Assembly (NCBI GenBank): GCA_026991215.1
Contig: JALXBY010000296.1
Location: forward strand, 1 to 12,807
Source of the DNA: Anaerolineales bacterium
GTDB lineage: Bacteria > Chloroflexota > Anaerolineae > Anaerolineales > DRMV01
Direction: 5' to 3'
Length of the DNA: 12,807 nucleotides
Shown here: positions 1-7,370 of the stretch, piece after piece
How the letters are laid out: every line of letters begins with the position of its first letter
Position numbering within the stretch: position 1 is the stretch's first letter
Translations under genes and position numbers: made by a program
The notes under the pieces: model-generated
What the model was told of the DNA's origin: nothing
The model's database searches: none
Seen by the model: only the letters and a program-made list of their open reading frames with translations

Positions 1-6
1 GCGCAT
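1..6 (-). CDS. 5' end of an unidentified minus-strand gene (partial, leaves the window)
   Basis: Only the first two codons (ATG CGC, Met-Arg) are inside the window, so the product cannot be named. The start is inferred from its upstream signals on the minus strand. A GGAGG Shine-Dalgarno (plus-strand 12-16) lies 5 nt before the ATG. An extended -10 box (TGGTATACT, plus-strand 30-38) would start transcription about 17 nt before the ATG. SD, spacing and promoter are mutually consistent, which is why this is called despite its length. It would be a transcription unit separate from the glycosyltransferase ending at 151. Confidence 0.45.
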
Positions 7-29
7 GGCGTCCTCCGGGTGGTGGGGGA

Positions 30-38
30 AGTATACCA
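30..38 (-). promoter_or_regulatory. Extended -10 promoter for the left-edge gene
   Basis: Minus-strand TGGTATACT has the TG-n extension and matches the TATAAT consensus at 5 of 6 positions. No good -35 is visible, which is acceptable for extended -10 promoters. It sits about 24 nt upstream of the ATG at 6-4, with an SD between them. Confidence 0.45.
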
Positions 39-134
39 TGTCTATGGGAGGTTTGGGTTTTCTGGGGGCAAGGCTTTTGACGTGTTGCTGGTTTGTGGTT
101 CAAGCCTTTCTTGATCTGTTTATCTGGGAATAGC

Positions 135-162
135 GGGCCGCGGTCGGCAGTCAGCAGTCCGT
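135..162 (+). repeat. Heptanucleotide array 1 (short, about 4 units)
   Basis: Units in order are GGGCCGC, GGTCGGC, AGTCAGC and AGTCCGT, with a decayed GGGTGAG after them. This is the short member of the RGTCNGC tandem-repeat family seen at three other places in the window. It overlaps the 3' end of the minus-strand glycosyltransferase gene: the TGA stop (plus 151-153) and its last codons lie inside the repeat units. Confidence 0.7.
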
Positions 163-1746
163 GGGTGAGGGTGGTGGCGTCAGGTCGAGGTCCCAAGGGT
201 GGACCGGCTGGCTGAGGTCGTAGAACACGGTGTAGACCGCGACCTGGGCTTCCTGCCAGGTGATGCCGCGGGCCTGGAGCGCGGCCCGCAAGCGGGTTTC
301 CAGCGCGGGCGGCCCGGCGGTGACGTAGGCGATGTCCTCGGCCTGCATGACCTGGCAGGTGTAGGCCGGGATGCGGTCGTCCAGGGGGGTGTACTTCAGG
401 TCGGGGTGATAGGGCAGGCGGGGGGCGAAGCGGAGCCGTTCCTGGGACTGGAAGGCCAGGGGGTAGGCAATCCAGTAATTCGTGTAGCCAAACCGGAGGT
501 TGTTCGCTTCCAGAAAGCGGGCCAGTTCGGGGATGGGCCGCACGTCGATACGGCTGACGGGGTTGAACTGGGGGGTCAGGTAGCGGTCCGGTCCCCAGGT
601 GGTGAGCAGGAGCATCCCCAGGGCGTGACCGGTCAGGCCCAAAAGCAGGCCCCAACGCCGTTTGGGGGAAGGCACCTGGGCCAGCCACCCCGCGAGCAAA
701 AGGAGCCACGCGTGCATGGAGGGCAGCGCGTAGCGGCCGGAAGGGTCCCCGGCGAAGGGCGTGGCCAGCCACAACAGCAGGTTCCATCCGGCCAGGGCCA
801 GCAGGGGCCGCGCCCAGGCTCCAGGCCGCCCGGCCTGACGCCAGAGCAAAGGCAGGAGCACCAGGGGCAGCCAGGCCCAGGGGCCGCCCGGAAAGGTCCA
901 GTCCCAGGGCGGGCGGATGCCCGGTACCACGGTGAACCAGGAAAGCCCGATGACCAGAACCCGGGTCCCCCAGTTGCGCAGGGCAGGATGCAGAGGCACC
1001 CGGCCGCCGGTCAGGTCCGCCAGGGCCTGGGCCGGACCGTGGCGGTAGACGTACAGCCCATAGGGGCTGAGGCCCATCAGCCCACCAAGCCCGGCCGCGA
1101 ACAGAAGCAACCCCCGTTCCCGTGGGGTGAAGGGCCGCCAGAGCCAGGGAAGCAGGGCCAGAAGGTACACGCCCGTCAGGGGGTTGGCCCACAGGCCCAG
1201 GCCCGCGACCAGCCCCCAGAGCCACGCGGCCCCAAACAACCTGGCCTGAGAAGCCCGGACCGCGGGGGCCTGTAACACATCCGTCCACCAAAGGAGGAAA
1301 GCGCCTGCGGCCAGGGCCTCCCCATACCCGCCCAGGGAAAAGGACGTGTAAAGCAGGAACCCCAGCGGCGGCAGGAGCCACAAAGTCAGGGCCGCGAGCC
1401 GGTCGGGTTGGGGGTGCCGGCGGCGCAGCCAGGCCCAGGAGAACCCGGCCGCCAGAGCATACAGCAGGCCCTGGACCAGGCGGATGGCCGCGACCCGTTC
1501 GCCCATGAGGGAAAAGGCCAGGGCCGCCAGGTACGCATCCAACGCGCCCATGTAGGCCTGCCCGTAAAAGAAGAGGGGCCTGGCCCCCTGCCGGATGTGG
1601 CGGGCCATGAGGGCGACGATGGCTTCGTCCGCAAAAAAGGGGAGGTTGTCGCTCCACCAGAGGAACAGCCGCAGGGCCACCATGCCCCCCAGGGCCAGGA
1701 GCCACACCGCCCATTTCTTGGCGAGCCTTCGCGTGCGTGTGGTCAC
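151..1746 (-). CDS. Multi-pass GT-C family glycosyltransferase (PMT/ArnT-like)
   Basis: A 531-residue integral membrane protein. From residue 11 to about 390 it is a series of Leu/Trp-rich hydrophobic segments; from about 395 to 531 it is a more polar C-terminal part. The first outer loop has an acidic pair (Asp40-Glu41, FADEAIVAL) followed by FFYGQAYMGALDAY. This is the layout of GT39/GT83-type lipid-phosphate-sugar glycosyltransferases, where the loop acid is catalytic. I infer transfer of a sugar from a polyprenyl-phosphate donor on the outer membrane face; acceptor and sugar cannot be told. The start is GTG with GGGGAG about 5 nt upstream. It begins 12 nt after upp and is probably cotranscribed with it, without an obvious functional link. 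The last residues (Thr-Asp-Cys) and the stop come from heptad array 1, so the C-terminus may not be ancestral. Confidence 0.8.
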   Translation of the reverse strand: MTTRTRRLAKKWAVWLLALGGMVALRLFLWWSDNLPFFADEAIVALMARHIRQGARPLFFYGQAYMGALDAYLAALAFSLMGERVAAIRLVQGLLYALAAGFSWAWLRRRHPQPDRLAALTLWLLPPLGFLLYTSFSLGGYGEALAAGAFLLWWTDVLQAPAVRASQARLFGAAWLWGLVAGLGLWANPLTGVYLLALLPWLWRPFTPRERGLLLFAAGLGGLMGLSPYGLYVYRHGPAQALADLTGGRVPLHPALRNWGTRVLVIGLSWFTVVPGIRPPWDWTFPGGPWAWLPLVLLPLLWRQAGRPGAWARPLLALAGWNLLLWLATPFAGDPSGRYALPSMHAWLLLLAGWLAQVPSPKRRWGLLLGLTGHALGMLLLTTWGPDRYLTPQFNPVSRIDVRPIPELARFLEANNLRFGYTNYWIAYPLAFQSQERLRFAPRLPYHPDLKYTPLDDRIPAYTCQVMQAEDIAYVTAGPPALETRLRAALQARGITWQEAQVAVYTVFYDLSQPVHPWDLDLTPPPSPTDC

Positions 1747-1758
1747 TTTGCTCCCCGC

Positions 1759-2385
1759 TTACAACGTGCCGAAGAGCCGGTCGCCCGCGTCGCCCAGGCC
1801 GGGCAGGATGTACCCGCGGCTGTTGAGTTGCCGATCCAGCGCGGCCACGAAGATGTCCACGTCGGGGTGGGCCTTGGCCATCGCGTCCACACCTTCGGGC
1901 GCGGCAATCAGGCCGATGAAGCGCACCTTAGGCACACCCCACTGCTTGAGGCGGGAGGCCGCCAGCATTGCGGAGCCGCCGGTAGCCAGCATGGGGTCCA
2001 GGATGAAGGCCAGGTCCACGTGGCAGGGCCGGCCGGTGAAGGGGTCGTAGTAGAACACGGGTTCCAGGGTTTGCTCGTCCCGGTACATGCCCAGGTGGTA
2101 CACCGCGGCCTCAGGCAGCAGCCGCAGCGCGGGGGCCACCATGCCCAGCCCGGCCCGGAGGATGGGCACGAAGGCCACCCGTTCGGCCAGCCGCTGGCCG
2201 GTGGTGGCTTCCAGGGGGGTTTCCACGGCGCGCGTCTGGAGTTGGAGGTCCCTTGTGGCTTCGTAGAGCAGCAGCGGCACCAGGGCATCCACCGCCTGCC
2301 GCATCTGGGGGGGCGGGGTGTTCCGGTCCCGAAGCACGTACAGCCAGTGGGCCACCAACGGGTGTTCGACAACTTTGACGGCCAT
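1759..2385 (-). CDS. upp: Uracil phosphoribosyltransferase
   Basis: A 208-residue cytoplasmic enzyme of pyrimidine salvage that makes UMP and pyrophosphate from uracil and PRPP. Length is that of bacterial Upp. Family motifs are complete: VPILRAGLGM (73-82), the flexible-loop YRDE (101-104), the PRPP-binding loop FILDPMLATGGSA (127-139) and the uracil-binding end YILPGLGDAGDR (192-203). The ATG at 2385 is preceded by AGGAG at about 7 nt. The frame is open further upstream, but that extension crosses the promoter region and lacks family similarity, so the shorter start is chosen. A perfect TATAAT (plus 2485-2490) lies about 100 nt upstream, giving a leader of roughly 90 nt. The glycosyltransferase follows after 12 nt. 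Confidence 0.97.
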   Translation of the reverse strand: MAVKVVEHPLVAHWLYVLRDRNTPPPQMRQAVDALVPLLLYEATRDLQLQTRAVETPLEATTGQRLAERVAFVPILRAGLGMVAPALRLLPEAAVYHLGMYRDEQTLEPVFYYDPFTGRPCHVDLAFILDPMLATGGSAMLAASRLKQWGVPKVRFIGLIAAPEGVDAMAKAHPDVDIFVAALDRQLNSRGYILPGLGDAGDRLFGTL

Positions 2386-2484
2386 GGGTGCGCTCCTGGG
2401 GAGATGTCTCATCAGCGGGGAGGGAAGGCTTTGAGAGAAAGGAGGAGGTTTGCCAAGCCTCAAGCCGCAGCGGAAGCCTCCCTG

Positions 2485-2490
2485 ATTATA
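2485..2490 (-). promoter_or_regulatory. Candidate -10 box for upp and the glycosyltransferase
   Basis: The minus strand reads TATAAT, a perfect -10 consensus, in the 182-nt gap between the cysteine desulfurase stop and the upp start. The best -35 at about 18 nt is weak (TCAAAT). It implies upp and the downstream gene can be transcribed independently of the kinase and desulfurase. The leader carries two GAGGCTT words and a partly complementary AAGCCTTCCC, so it may fold. Confidence 0.5.
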
Positions 2491-2567
2491 GTGCAGCCCC
2501 CCTTGAAGATTTGATGCAAGGCTCCTCCGGAACCGGGTGGCGTACCCTTGGGTTCTCAATCCCCCGC

Positions 2568-3719
2568 TCAAGGCACCCGGCGGGCCTGGGCCACGGCCTG
2601 GGGCAGGGCGTCCAGGAAGGCTTCGATTTCCTCCACAGTGTTGTCGCGGCCTAAGGTGATGCGCAGGCCGGCCAGGGCCTGGTCCCGATCGTAGCCCATG
2701 GCCAGGAGAACGTGGGAGGGCTGGGGCGTCCCCACCTTGCACGCGGAGCCGGAAGAACAGGCGAACCCGGCCGCGTCCAGCAGGGCCAGCAGGGTCTGGG
2801 CCCGCACCCCCGGCACGACGAAACTGGCATGGTTGGGCAGCCGTTCCGTGGGATGCCCGGTCACCAGGAGGTCCGGGATGCGCTCAGGGAGTTCCTGCAG
2901 GAGCCGGTCCCGCAAGGGGCGCACGTGGGCGATGCGGGCCTGCTGCTCCTGCCGGGCCAGCCGCAGCGCCGCGGCCAGCCCCACGATGCCAGGCACGTTC
3001 AGCGTGCCGCTGCGCCAGCCATGTTCCTGGCCGCCGCCGTGCAGCAAAGGCGCGAAGGGCGTACCCTGGCGTACCACCAGCGCGCCGATGCCCTTGGGTC
3101 CGTACAGTTTGTGCCCGCTGAGGCTCAACAGGGCCACGGGCACCCTGCTCAGGTCGATGGCGACGTACCCGGCCGCCTGGACCGCATCCACATGCAGGGG
3201 CACCCCGGCTTCCTGGCACAGGCGGGCCAGGGCCTTGATGGGCTGCAGGGTCCCCACTTCGTTGTTGGCCCACATGACCGAGACCAACCCCGTGGTGGGC
3301 CGCAGGCCGCGGCGCACGTCTTCCGGGTCCACCCGGCCATAACGGTCCACGGGTAGCACGGTGAGTTCCAGGCCCAGGCGCCGGGACCAGAAGCGGGCCG
3401 GTTCCAGCACCGAAGGGTGTTCCACCGCGCTGACCATGAGATGGGTGCGGCCCTGTTCCCGCTGGGCCAGCATCACCCCCAGGATGGCCATGTTGTTGGC
3501 CTCGGTGCCGCCTGATGTGAAGACGACCTCCTCAGGCCGCGCGCCCAGGAGCCTGGCCACCTCCTGCCGGGCGGCTTCCACGGCCACATGGGCCTCCTGG
3601 CCGTAGCGGTGGACCGAGGCCGGGTTGCCGAAGCGCTCGGAAAAGTACGGTTGCATTTCGGCCAGCACGCGCGGGTCCAGGGGCGTGGTGGCCGCGTGGT
3701 CGAAGTAGGCAGGCTTCAT
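2568..3719 (-). CDS. Cysteine desulfurase (NifS/IscS family)
   Basis: A 383-residue class V PLP enzyme that converts L-cysteine to alanine and passes persulfide sulfur to Fe-S cluster assembly or tRNA thiolation. Visible residues: N-terminal YFDHAATTPLDP; SGGTEANNMAI (69-79) for PLP phosphate; His101 stacking on the cofactor; Asp178 and Gln181 near the pyridine ring and O3'; the Schiff-base Lys204 in SGHKLYGPKGIGA; and the catalytic Cys327 in CSSGSAC (321-327). The C-terminal part PSHVLLAMGYD...LRITLGRDNT is typical. The usual CTSG after the active-site loop reads CKVGTPQ, a minor variation. No IscU, SufE or tRNA-thiolase partner is present here, so I give no iscS, nifS or sufS symbol. Its ATG overlaps the stop of the upstream kinase gene (ATGA, 3716-3719), implying translational coupling. 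Confidence 0.95.
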   Translation of the reverse strand: MKPAYFDHAATTPLDPRVLAEMQPYFSERFGNPASVHRYGQEAHVAVEAARQEVARLLGARPEEVVFTSGGTEANNMAILGVMLAQREQGRTHLMVSAVEHPSVLEPARFWSRRLGLELTVLPVDRYGRVDPEDVRRGLRPTTGLVSVMWANNEVGTLQPIKALARLCQEAGVPLHVDAVQAAGYVAIDLSRVPVALLSLSGHKLYGPKGIGALVVRQGTPFAPLLHGGGQEHGWRSGTLNVPGIVGLAAALRLARQEQQARIAHVRPLRDRLLQELPERIPDLLVTGHPTERLPNHASFVVPGVRAQTLLALLDAAGFACSSGSACKVGTPQPSHVLLAMGYDRDQALAGLRITLGRDNTVEEIEAFLDALPQAVAQARRVP

Positions 3720-4714
3720 CCCTGGGCCTCCCGGGCCGGAAGCCAGAACCAGAAGCGGCTCCCCTGAGGCGTTTGGGGGGTATAGCCCATCTCCCCGCCC
3801 AGGTAGCGGACCAGGCGGTACGCGGTGTAGAGGGACATCCCCCACCCCTTGTGCCGGCGGATGTGGTCCGCGCTCCCCCGGAAGAAGGGCTGGAACAGGT
3901 ATTCCCGTTCCTCCGGCGGAATGCCGAAGCCGGTATCCGCGACGGCCAGGGTGAGGCGCGCCGTCGCTGGCTCGACGGTGACGGTTACCGTGCCGCCTTC
4001 GGGTGTGTACATCCGGGCGTTTTCCAGCAGCGCGTCGAAGACCGTGGACAGATGGTTGACGTCCAGGGACAGGGTGGGCAGGGTTTCGGGACGTTCCACC
4101 ACCAGGGAAAGCCCGGCCTGGACTAAGGCAGGCCGGTGCTCGGCCAGTTTTTCCTCCAGCCAGCGGGCCACGGCCACGGGCTGGGGCGAGACCCGGAGCT
4201 GGCCGGATTCGATCTTCCCCAGCAAGGAAAGCCGCTGCAACAGGCGGTTCATCCGGGCCACGCTTTCCACCATGGTGCGCAGCACCTGCTTTTGCTGCTC
4301 GTTGAGGTCGCCCAGCATCCCCTGGAGCAGCAGTTCGCCATACCCCCGGATGGGCGTCAGGGGCAGGCGGAGTTCGTGCACCATCATGTTGAGGAAGGTC
4401 TTGCCCCCGGGCACGGGCATGGTGGCCAGGTTCGTACCGTGCCGGTGCAGCACGGCCAGGTAGGGCGTCTGGGCTTCGGGGTAGGGGAAGAGGAACAGGG
4501 TGCGGCCCGGGTCGAGCCGGACCTGCCAGGGCCCTTCGCCCTGGGGCGGCCAGGGCACCTGGGGGAACCAGGTGGTCAGGGGGCCCGGGTCGTCCTGAAC
4601 CGCGTCCGGCAGGAACGCGGGGTGCCACCGCCGGATGTGCCCTTGCGCATCCAGCAGGGCCCAGGGGGTCGCCAGGGTATCCAACACGTCAAGGAGCAGG
4701 GTGGTTTCGGTCAT
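3716..4714 (-). CDS. Soluble sensor histidine kinase with N-terminal PAS-like region
   Basis: A 332-residue protein with no membrane segments or signal peptide. Residues about 10-95 look like a small PAS-like sensor fold (ALLDAQGHIRRWHPAF). The dimerisation/phosphoacceptor helix has His113 in VHELRLPLTPIRGYGELLL. The ATPase domain has the N box (LLENARMYTPEGG, Asn232), G1 box (ADTGFGIP, Asp260), F box (YLFQPFFRG) and G2 box (KGWGMSL, 289-295). The G2 box is unusual in sequence but keeps Gly-x-Gly. ATG at 4714 is chosen over an upstream GTG at 4744 because TGAGGA lies about 7 nt before it and the PAS-like part begins soon after. No response regulator is adjacent, so it looks orphan; the regulator at 12119 is about 7 kb away on the other strand. 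The next gene, cysteine desulfurase, overlaps by 4 nt. The signal sensed is unknown. Confidence 0.9.
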   Translation of the reverse strand: MTETTLLLDVLDTLATPWALLDAQGHIRRWHPAFLPDAVQDDPGPLTTWFPQVPWPPQGEGPWQVRLDPGRTLFLFPYPEAQTPYLAVLHRHGTNLATMPVPGGKTFLNMMVHELRLPLTPIRGYGELLLQGMLGDLNEQQKQVLRTMVESVARMNRLLQRLSLLGKIESGQLRVSPQPVAVARWLEEKLAEHRPALVQAGLSLVVERPETLPTLSLDVNHLSTVFDALLENARMYTPEGGTVTVTVEPATARLTLAVADTGFGIPPEEREYLFQPFFRGSADHIRRHKGWGMSLYTAYRLVRYLGGEMGYTPQTPQGSRFWFWLPAREAQG

Positions 4715-4770
4715 GGTCGTTTCCTCACCAAAGGGTGCCCGCACCGCCCTTCTGGGCGCCGGCTTTTCTA

Positions 4771-4776
4771 ATCATA
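4771..4776 (-). promoter_or_regulatory. Candidate -10 box for the kinase-desulfurase operon
   Basis: The minus strand reads TATGAT (5 of 6 to consensus), about 57 nt upstream of the kinase ATG. No good -35 is seen; the -35 zone falls in the first GCCCACG units of heptad array 2. Confidence 0.35.
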
Positions 4777-4793
4777 CCCCAAGGCAACCGCCC

Positions 4794-4863
4794 GCCCACG
4801 GCCCACGGCCGACCGCCGACTGCTGACCGCCGACTGCCGATTGCCGACCGCTGACTGCCAGCT
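4794..4863 (-). repeat. Heptanucleotide array 2 (10 units) between divergent promoters
   Basis: On the plus strand the units are GCCCACG twice, then GCCGACC, GCCGACT, GCTGACC, GCCGACT, GCCGATT, GCCGACC, GCTGACT and GCCAGCT. This is the reverse complement of the RGTCNGC consensus used by the other arrays. Exact 7-nt phase is kept for 70 bp. It fills the space between the leftward -10 (4771-4776) and the rightward -10 (4876-4881). Confidence 0.85.
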
Positions 4864-4872
4864 GTCCACTGG

Positions 4873-4881
4873 TGATACAAT
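4873..4881 (+). promoter_or_regulatory. Extended -10 promoter for the LonC-like gene
   Basis: TGATACAAT is a TG-n extended -10 (TACAAT, 5 of 6), about 54 nt before the ATG at 4935. The only -35-like word is CTGACT at 4851-4856, with 19-nt spacing, and it is part of the last heptad repeat units. Confidence 0.5.
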
Positions 4882-4934
4882 GAACAACGTACTTTCCATA
4901 ACCTTCAGGGCCATCCCACACGAGGAGCCAGGTG

Positions 4935-7370
4935 ATGCCTGCGACCCCCCTTCCACCGGAGCGCCTCCGTCGGCGCTGTGACCCCAAGGCCTTCCCCTTT
5001 TCCACCACCCAGGACCTGGACCTGCCCCACAAGGCCATTGGCCAGCCCCGGGCCTTCCGGGCCCTGACCCTGGGCCGGGCCGTGCGCGGCCGCGGGTTCA
5101 ACGTCTTCGTCCTGGGCCTGCCGGGTTCGGGGCGGACCTCCCTGGTGCTGGACTTCCTGCGGGAACAGGCCCGCCAGGAGCCGACCCCGCCGGACCTGGT
5201 GTACGTGTACAACTTCAAAGCCCCGCGGCGGCCCAGGGCTTTACGCTTCCCCCCAGGCCGGGCCCGGGCCTTTGCCGCGGACATGGATGCCCTGGTGCGG
5301 GCCTGCCGCCGGGCCTTGCGCAAGACCTTCCAGAGCGAGAAGTACCAGCAGAGCCGGGAGCGCATCCAGCAGGAAGTGCAGCGGAAGCAGGAAGAGACCT
5401 TCCAGGCCATGCAGCAGAAGGCCAAGGAAGCCGGCTTCGCCCTGATGCAAACGCCCATGGGCTTCCTCCTGGTTCCGGTGAAGGACGACCGTCCGGTCAA
5501 ACTCGAAGAGCTGCCCGAGGAAGAGCGGACGCGCCTGGAGCAGGCCCGCAAGCAACTGGAGGAAGAGGTCAAGAAGACCCTGCGCCGCCTGCGCCAGTTG
5601 GAGCGCAAGGGCCGCAAAGCCGAGGAGAAACTGGAAGCCCAGGTCGCGGCCCACGCGGTGGAGCACCTCTTCGAAGAGATGAAGGAAAAGTACGCGGACG
5701 TGGAGGGCGTGGCCGCGTACCTGGACCAGGTGCAGGAGGACGTGGTCGAGAACCGGGGCATGTTCTTGCGGGAGTTCACGGACCAGGCCCAGGAAGAACA
5801 GTGGCGCTATTGGGCCCGACGCTACAAGGTCAACGTGCTGGTCGATAACGGCGACCTGGAAGGCGCGCCGGTGGTGATGGAAAACCACCCTTCCTACCCC
5901 AACCTGCTGGGCCGCATCGAGCACGAAGTCATCATGGGGGTGACCCGTACGGACCACACCCTGATTCAACCCGGCGCGCTGCACCGGGCCGCGGGCGGCT
6001 ACCTGGTACTACCGGCCCGGGACGTGCTGCTACACCCCTACGCCTGGGAGGGCCTCAAGCGGGCCTTGCGGGAGGAGCGTATCCGCATCATCGAACTCGC
6101 GGCCGAAATGGGCATCCTCAGCACGGTCACCCTGGAACCCGAACCCATGCCCCTGGAGACCAAGGTGGTGCTCATCGGCACGCCCCTGCTCTACTACCTG
6201 CTCCGCCTCTACGACGAGGACTTCGCCAAACTCTTCAAGGTCCGGGCCGAGTTCGCGCCCGACATGCCCCGCACCCCGGAGACCGAACAGGAGTATGCCC
6301 TGTTCGCCCGCAGCGTGCAGGCGCGGTACGACCTTCCCCCACTGGACGCCTCCGCGGTGGCCCGCCTGGTGGAGTTGGGTTCCCGCCTGGCCGAACACCA
6401 GGAACGGCTCACCACCCGCTTTGGCCTGCTGGCCGACCTGCTCCGGGAGGCCGCGTACTGGGCCGAACAGAACGGCCGCACCACGATTACCGAAGCCGAC
6501 CTGCGCCAGGCCGAGGCGGAGCGCATCTACCGGGCCAATTACGTCGAAGAGCGTATCCGGGAAAGCATCCTGGAAGGCACGCTGCGGGTGCAGTTGGAAG
6601 GCCGGGCCGTGGGCCAGATTAACGGCCTGGCCGTGCACTTCCTGGGGGATTACGCCTTCGGCCGGCCGGTGCGCATCACGGCCACGGCCTACCCCGGCCG
6701 GGGCGAGGTGGTGGACATCGAAAAGCAGGCCGAACTGGGTGACCCCATCCACACCAAAGGGGTGCTCATCCTGGGCGGGTATTTGGGGAAGCAGTACGCG
6801 GCCCTGGGCCCCCTGAACCTGACGGCCCGGCTCACCTTCGAGCAGTCCTACAGCCCGGTGGAAGGGGATAGCGCCTCGGCCGCGGAACTCCTGGCCCTGC
6901 TTTCGGCCATCGCCCAGGTCCCCCTCCGGCAAGATGTGGCCATCACCGGTTCGGTGGACCAGCACGGGAACATCCAGGCCATCGGCGGGGTGAACGAGAA
7001 AATCGAGGGGTTCTTCGCGGTGTGCAAGGCCCGGGGTCTCACCGGAACCCAGGGCGTGGTCATCCCCAAGGCCAACGAGCGGCATTTGATGCTTCGGGAC
7101 GAAGTCGTGGACGCGGTGCGGCAGGGCCGCTTCCATGTCTGGTCCGTCGAGCACATCGACGAGGCCATCGAACTCTTCACCGGCATGCCCGCGGGCACCG
7201 CGCAGGAAGACGGCACCTTCCCCGAAGGCACCTTCCACCACGCGGTGGTCCGGGGGCTGCAGGCCTTTGCCCAACAGGTCCGCCAGCGGGAGGACGACGA
7301 CGAAACCCCTGACCAGGGGGCGTCCGAAGGCCAGAGCAGCCAAAAACCCCAAGGAGGCGAGGCGTCATGA
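4935..7370 (+). CDS. Lon-like serine protease of the LonB/LonC type with degenerate ATPase motifs
   Basis: An 811-residue S16 peptidase. Residues about 20-115 and 295-540 form an AAA+-like module interrupted by a charged helical, probably coiled-coil insertion (about 130-290). Residues about 545-755 are the protease domain. The Ser-Lys dyad is intact: Ser646 in GDSAS and Lys689 in NEKIEGFF, 43 residues apart as in classical Lon. The P-loop reads GLPGSGRT (61-68), with Arg67 where the nucleotide-binding Lys should be. The Walker B strand reads GGYLVLPARDVL, with Pro360 at the usual Asp. LonC proteases such as that of Meiothermus are known to lack working Walker motifs and to act without ATP, so I infer an ATP-independent cytoplasmic protease. 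The tail after 755 is acidic and Gln/Ser-rich. ATG at 4935 is preferred over GTG at 4932 because GAGGAG (4922-4927) then lies 7 nt away. Its stop overlaps the next start (ATGA). Confidence 0.92.
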   Translation: MPATPLPPERLRRRCDPKAFPFSTTQDLDLPHKAIGQPRAFRALTLGRAVRGRGFNVFVLGLPGSGRTSLVLDFLREQARQEPTPPDLVYVYNFKAPRRPRALRFPPGRARAFAADMDALVRACRRALRKTFQSEKYQQSRERIQQEVQRKQEETFQAMQQKAKEAGFALMQTPMGFLLVPVKDDRPVKLEELPEEERTRLEQARKQLEEEVKKTLRRLRQLERKGRKAEEKLEAQVAAHAVEHLFEEMKEKYADVEGVAAYLDQVQEDVVENRGMFLREFTDQAQEEQWRYWARRYKVNVLVDNGDLEGAPVVMENHPSYPNLLGRIEHEVIMGVTRTDHTLIQPGALHRAAGGYLVLPARDVLLHPYAWEGLKRALREERIRIIELAAEMGILSTVTLEPEPMPLETKVVLIGTPLLYYLLRLYDEDFAKLFKVRAEFAPDMPRTPETEQEYALFARSVQARYDLPPLDASAVARLVELGSRLAEHQERLTTRFGLLADLLREAAYWAEQNGRTTITEADLRQAEAERIYRANYVEERIRESILEGTLRVQLEGRAVGQINGLAVHFLGDYAFGRPVRITATAYPGRGEVVDIEKQAELGDPIHTKGVLILGGYLGKQYAALGPLNLTARLTFEQSYSPVEGDSASAAELLALLSAIAQVPLRQDVAITGSVDQHGNIQAIGGVNEKIEGFFAVCKARGLTGTQGVVIPKANERHLMLRDEVVDAVRQGRFHVWSVEHIDEAIELFTGMPAGTAQEDGTFPEGTFHHAVVRGLQAFAQQVRQREDDDETPDQGASEGQSSQKPQGGEAS

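Noticed and set aside
70..108. Inverted repeat AAGGCTT ... AAGCCTT as terminator of the glycosyltransferase operon
   Set aside because: Only 7 bp of stem with a loop of about 25 nt and no T-tract on the minus strand; could be chance.
2401..2430. CTGATGAG in the upp leader as a hammerhead ribozyme core
   Set aside because: No following GAAA box or flanking stems were found.
199..2514. Plus-strand frames opposite the glycosyltransferase and upp
   Set aside because: Gly/Pro/Gln-rich shadows of minus-strand genes with recognisable families.
2386..2742. N-terminal extension of upp to a start near 2742
   Set aside because: The extension crosses the TATAAT promoter and part of the desulfurase gene and has no similarity to Upp; ATG at 2385 has an SD and gives the family length.
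3720..4628. Extended N-terminus of the cysteine desulfurase frame
   Set aside because: It is an out-of-frame reading of the kinase gene; the NifS fold starts at the Met encoded at 3719.
4794..4863. Heptad arrays as a CRISPR array
   Set aside because: The unit is 7 nt with no spacers; repeats are directly tandem and degenerate.
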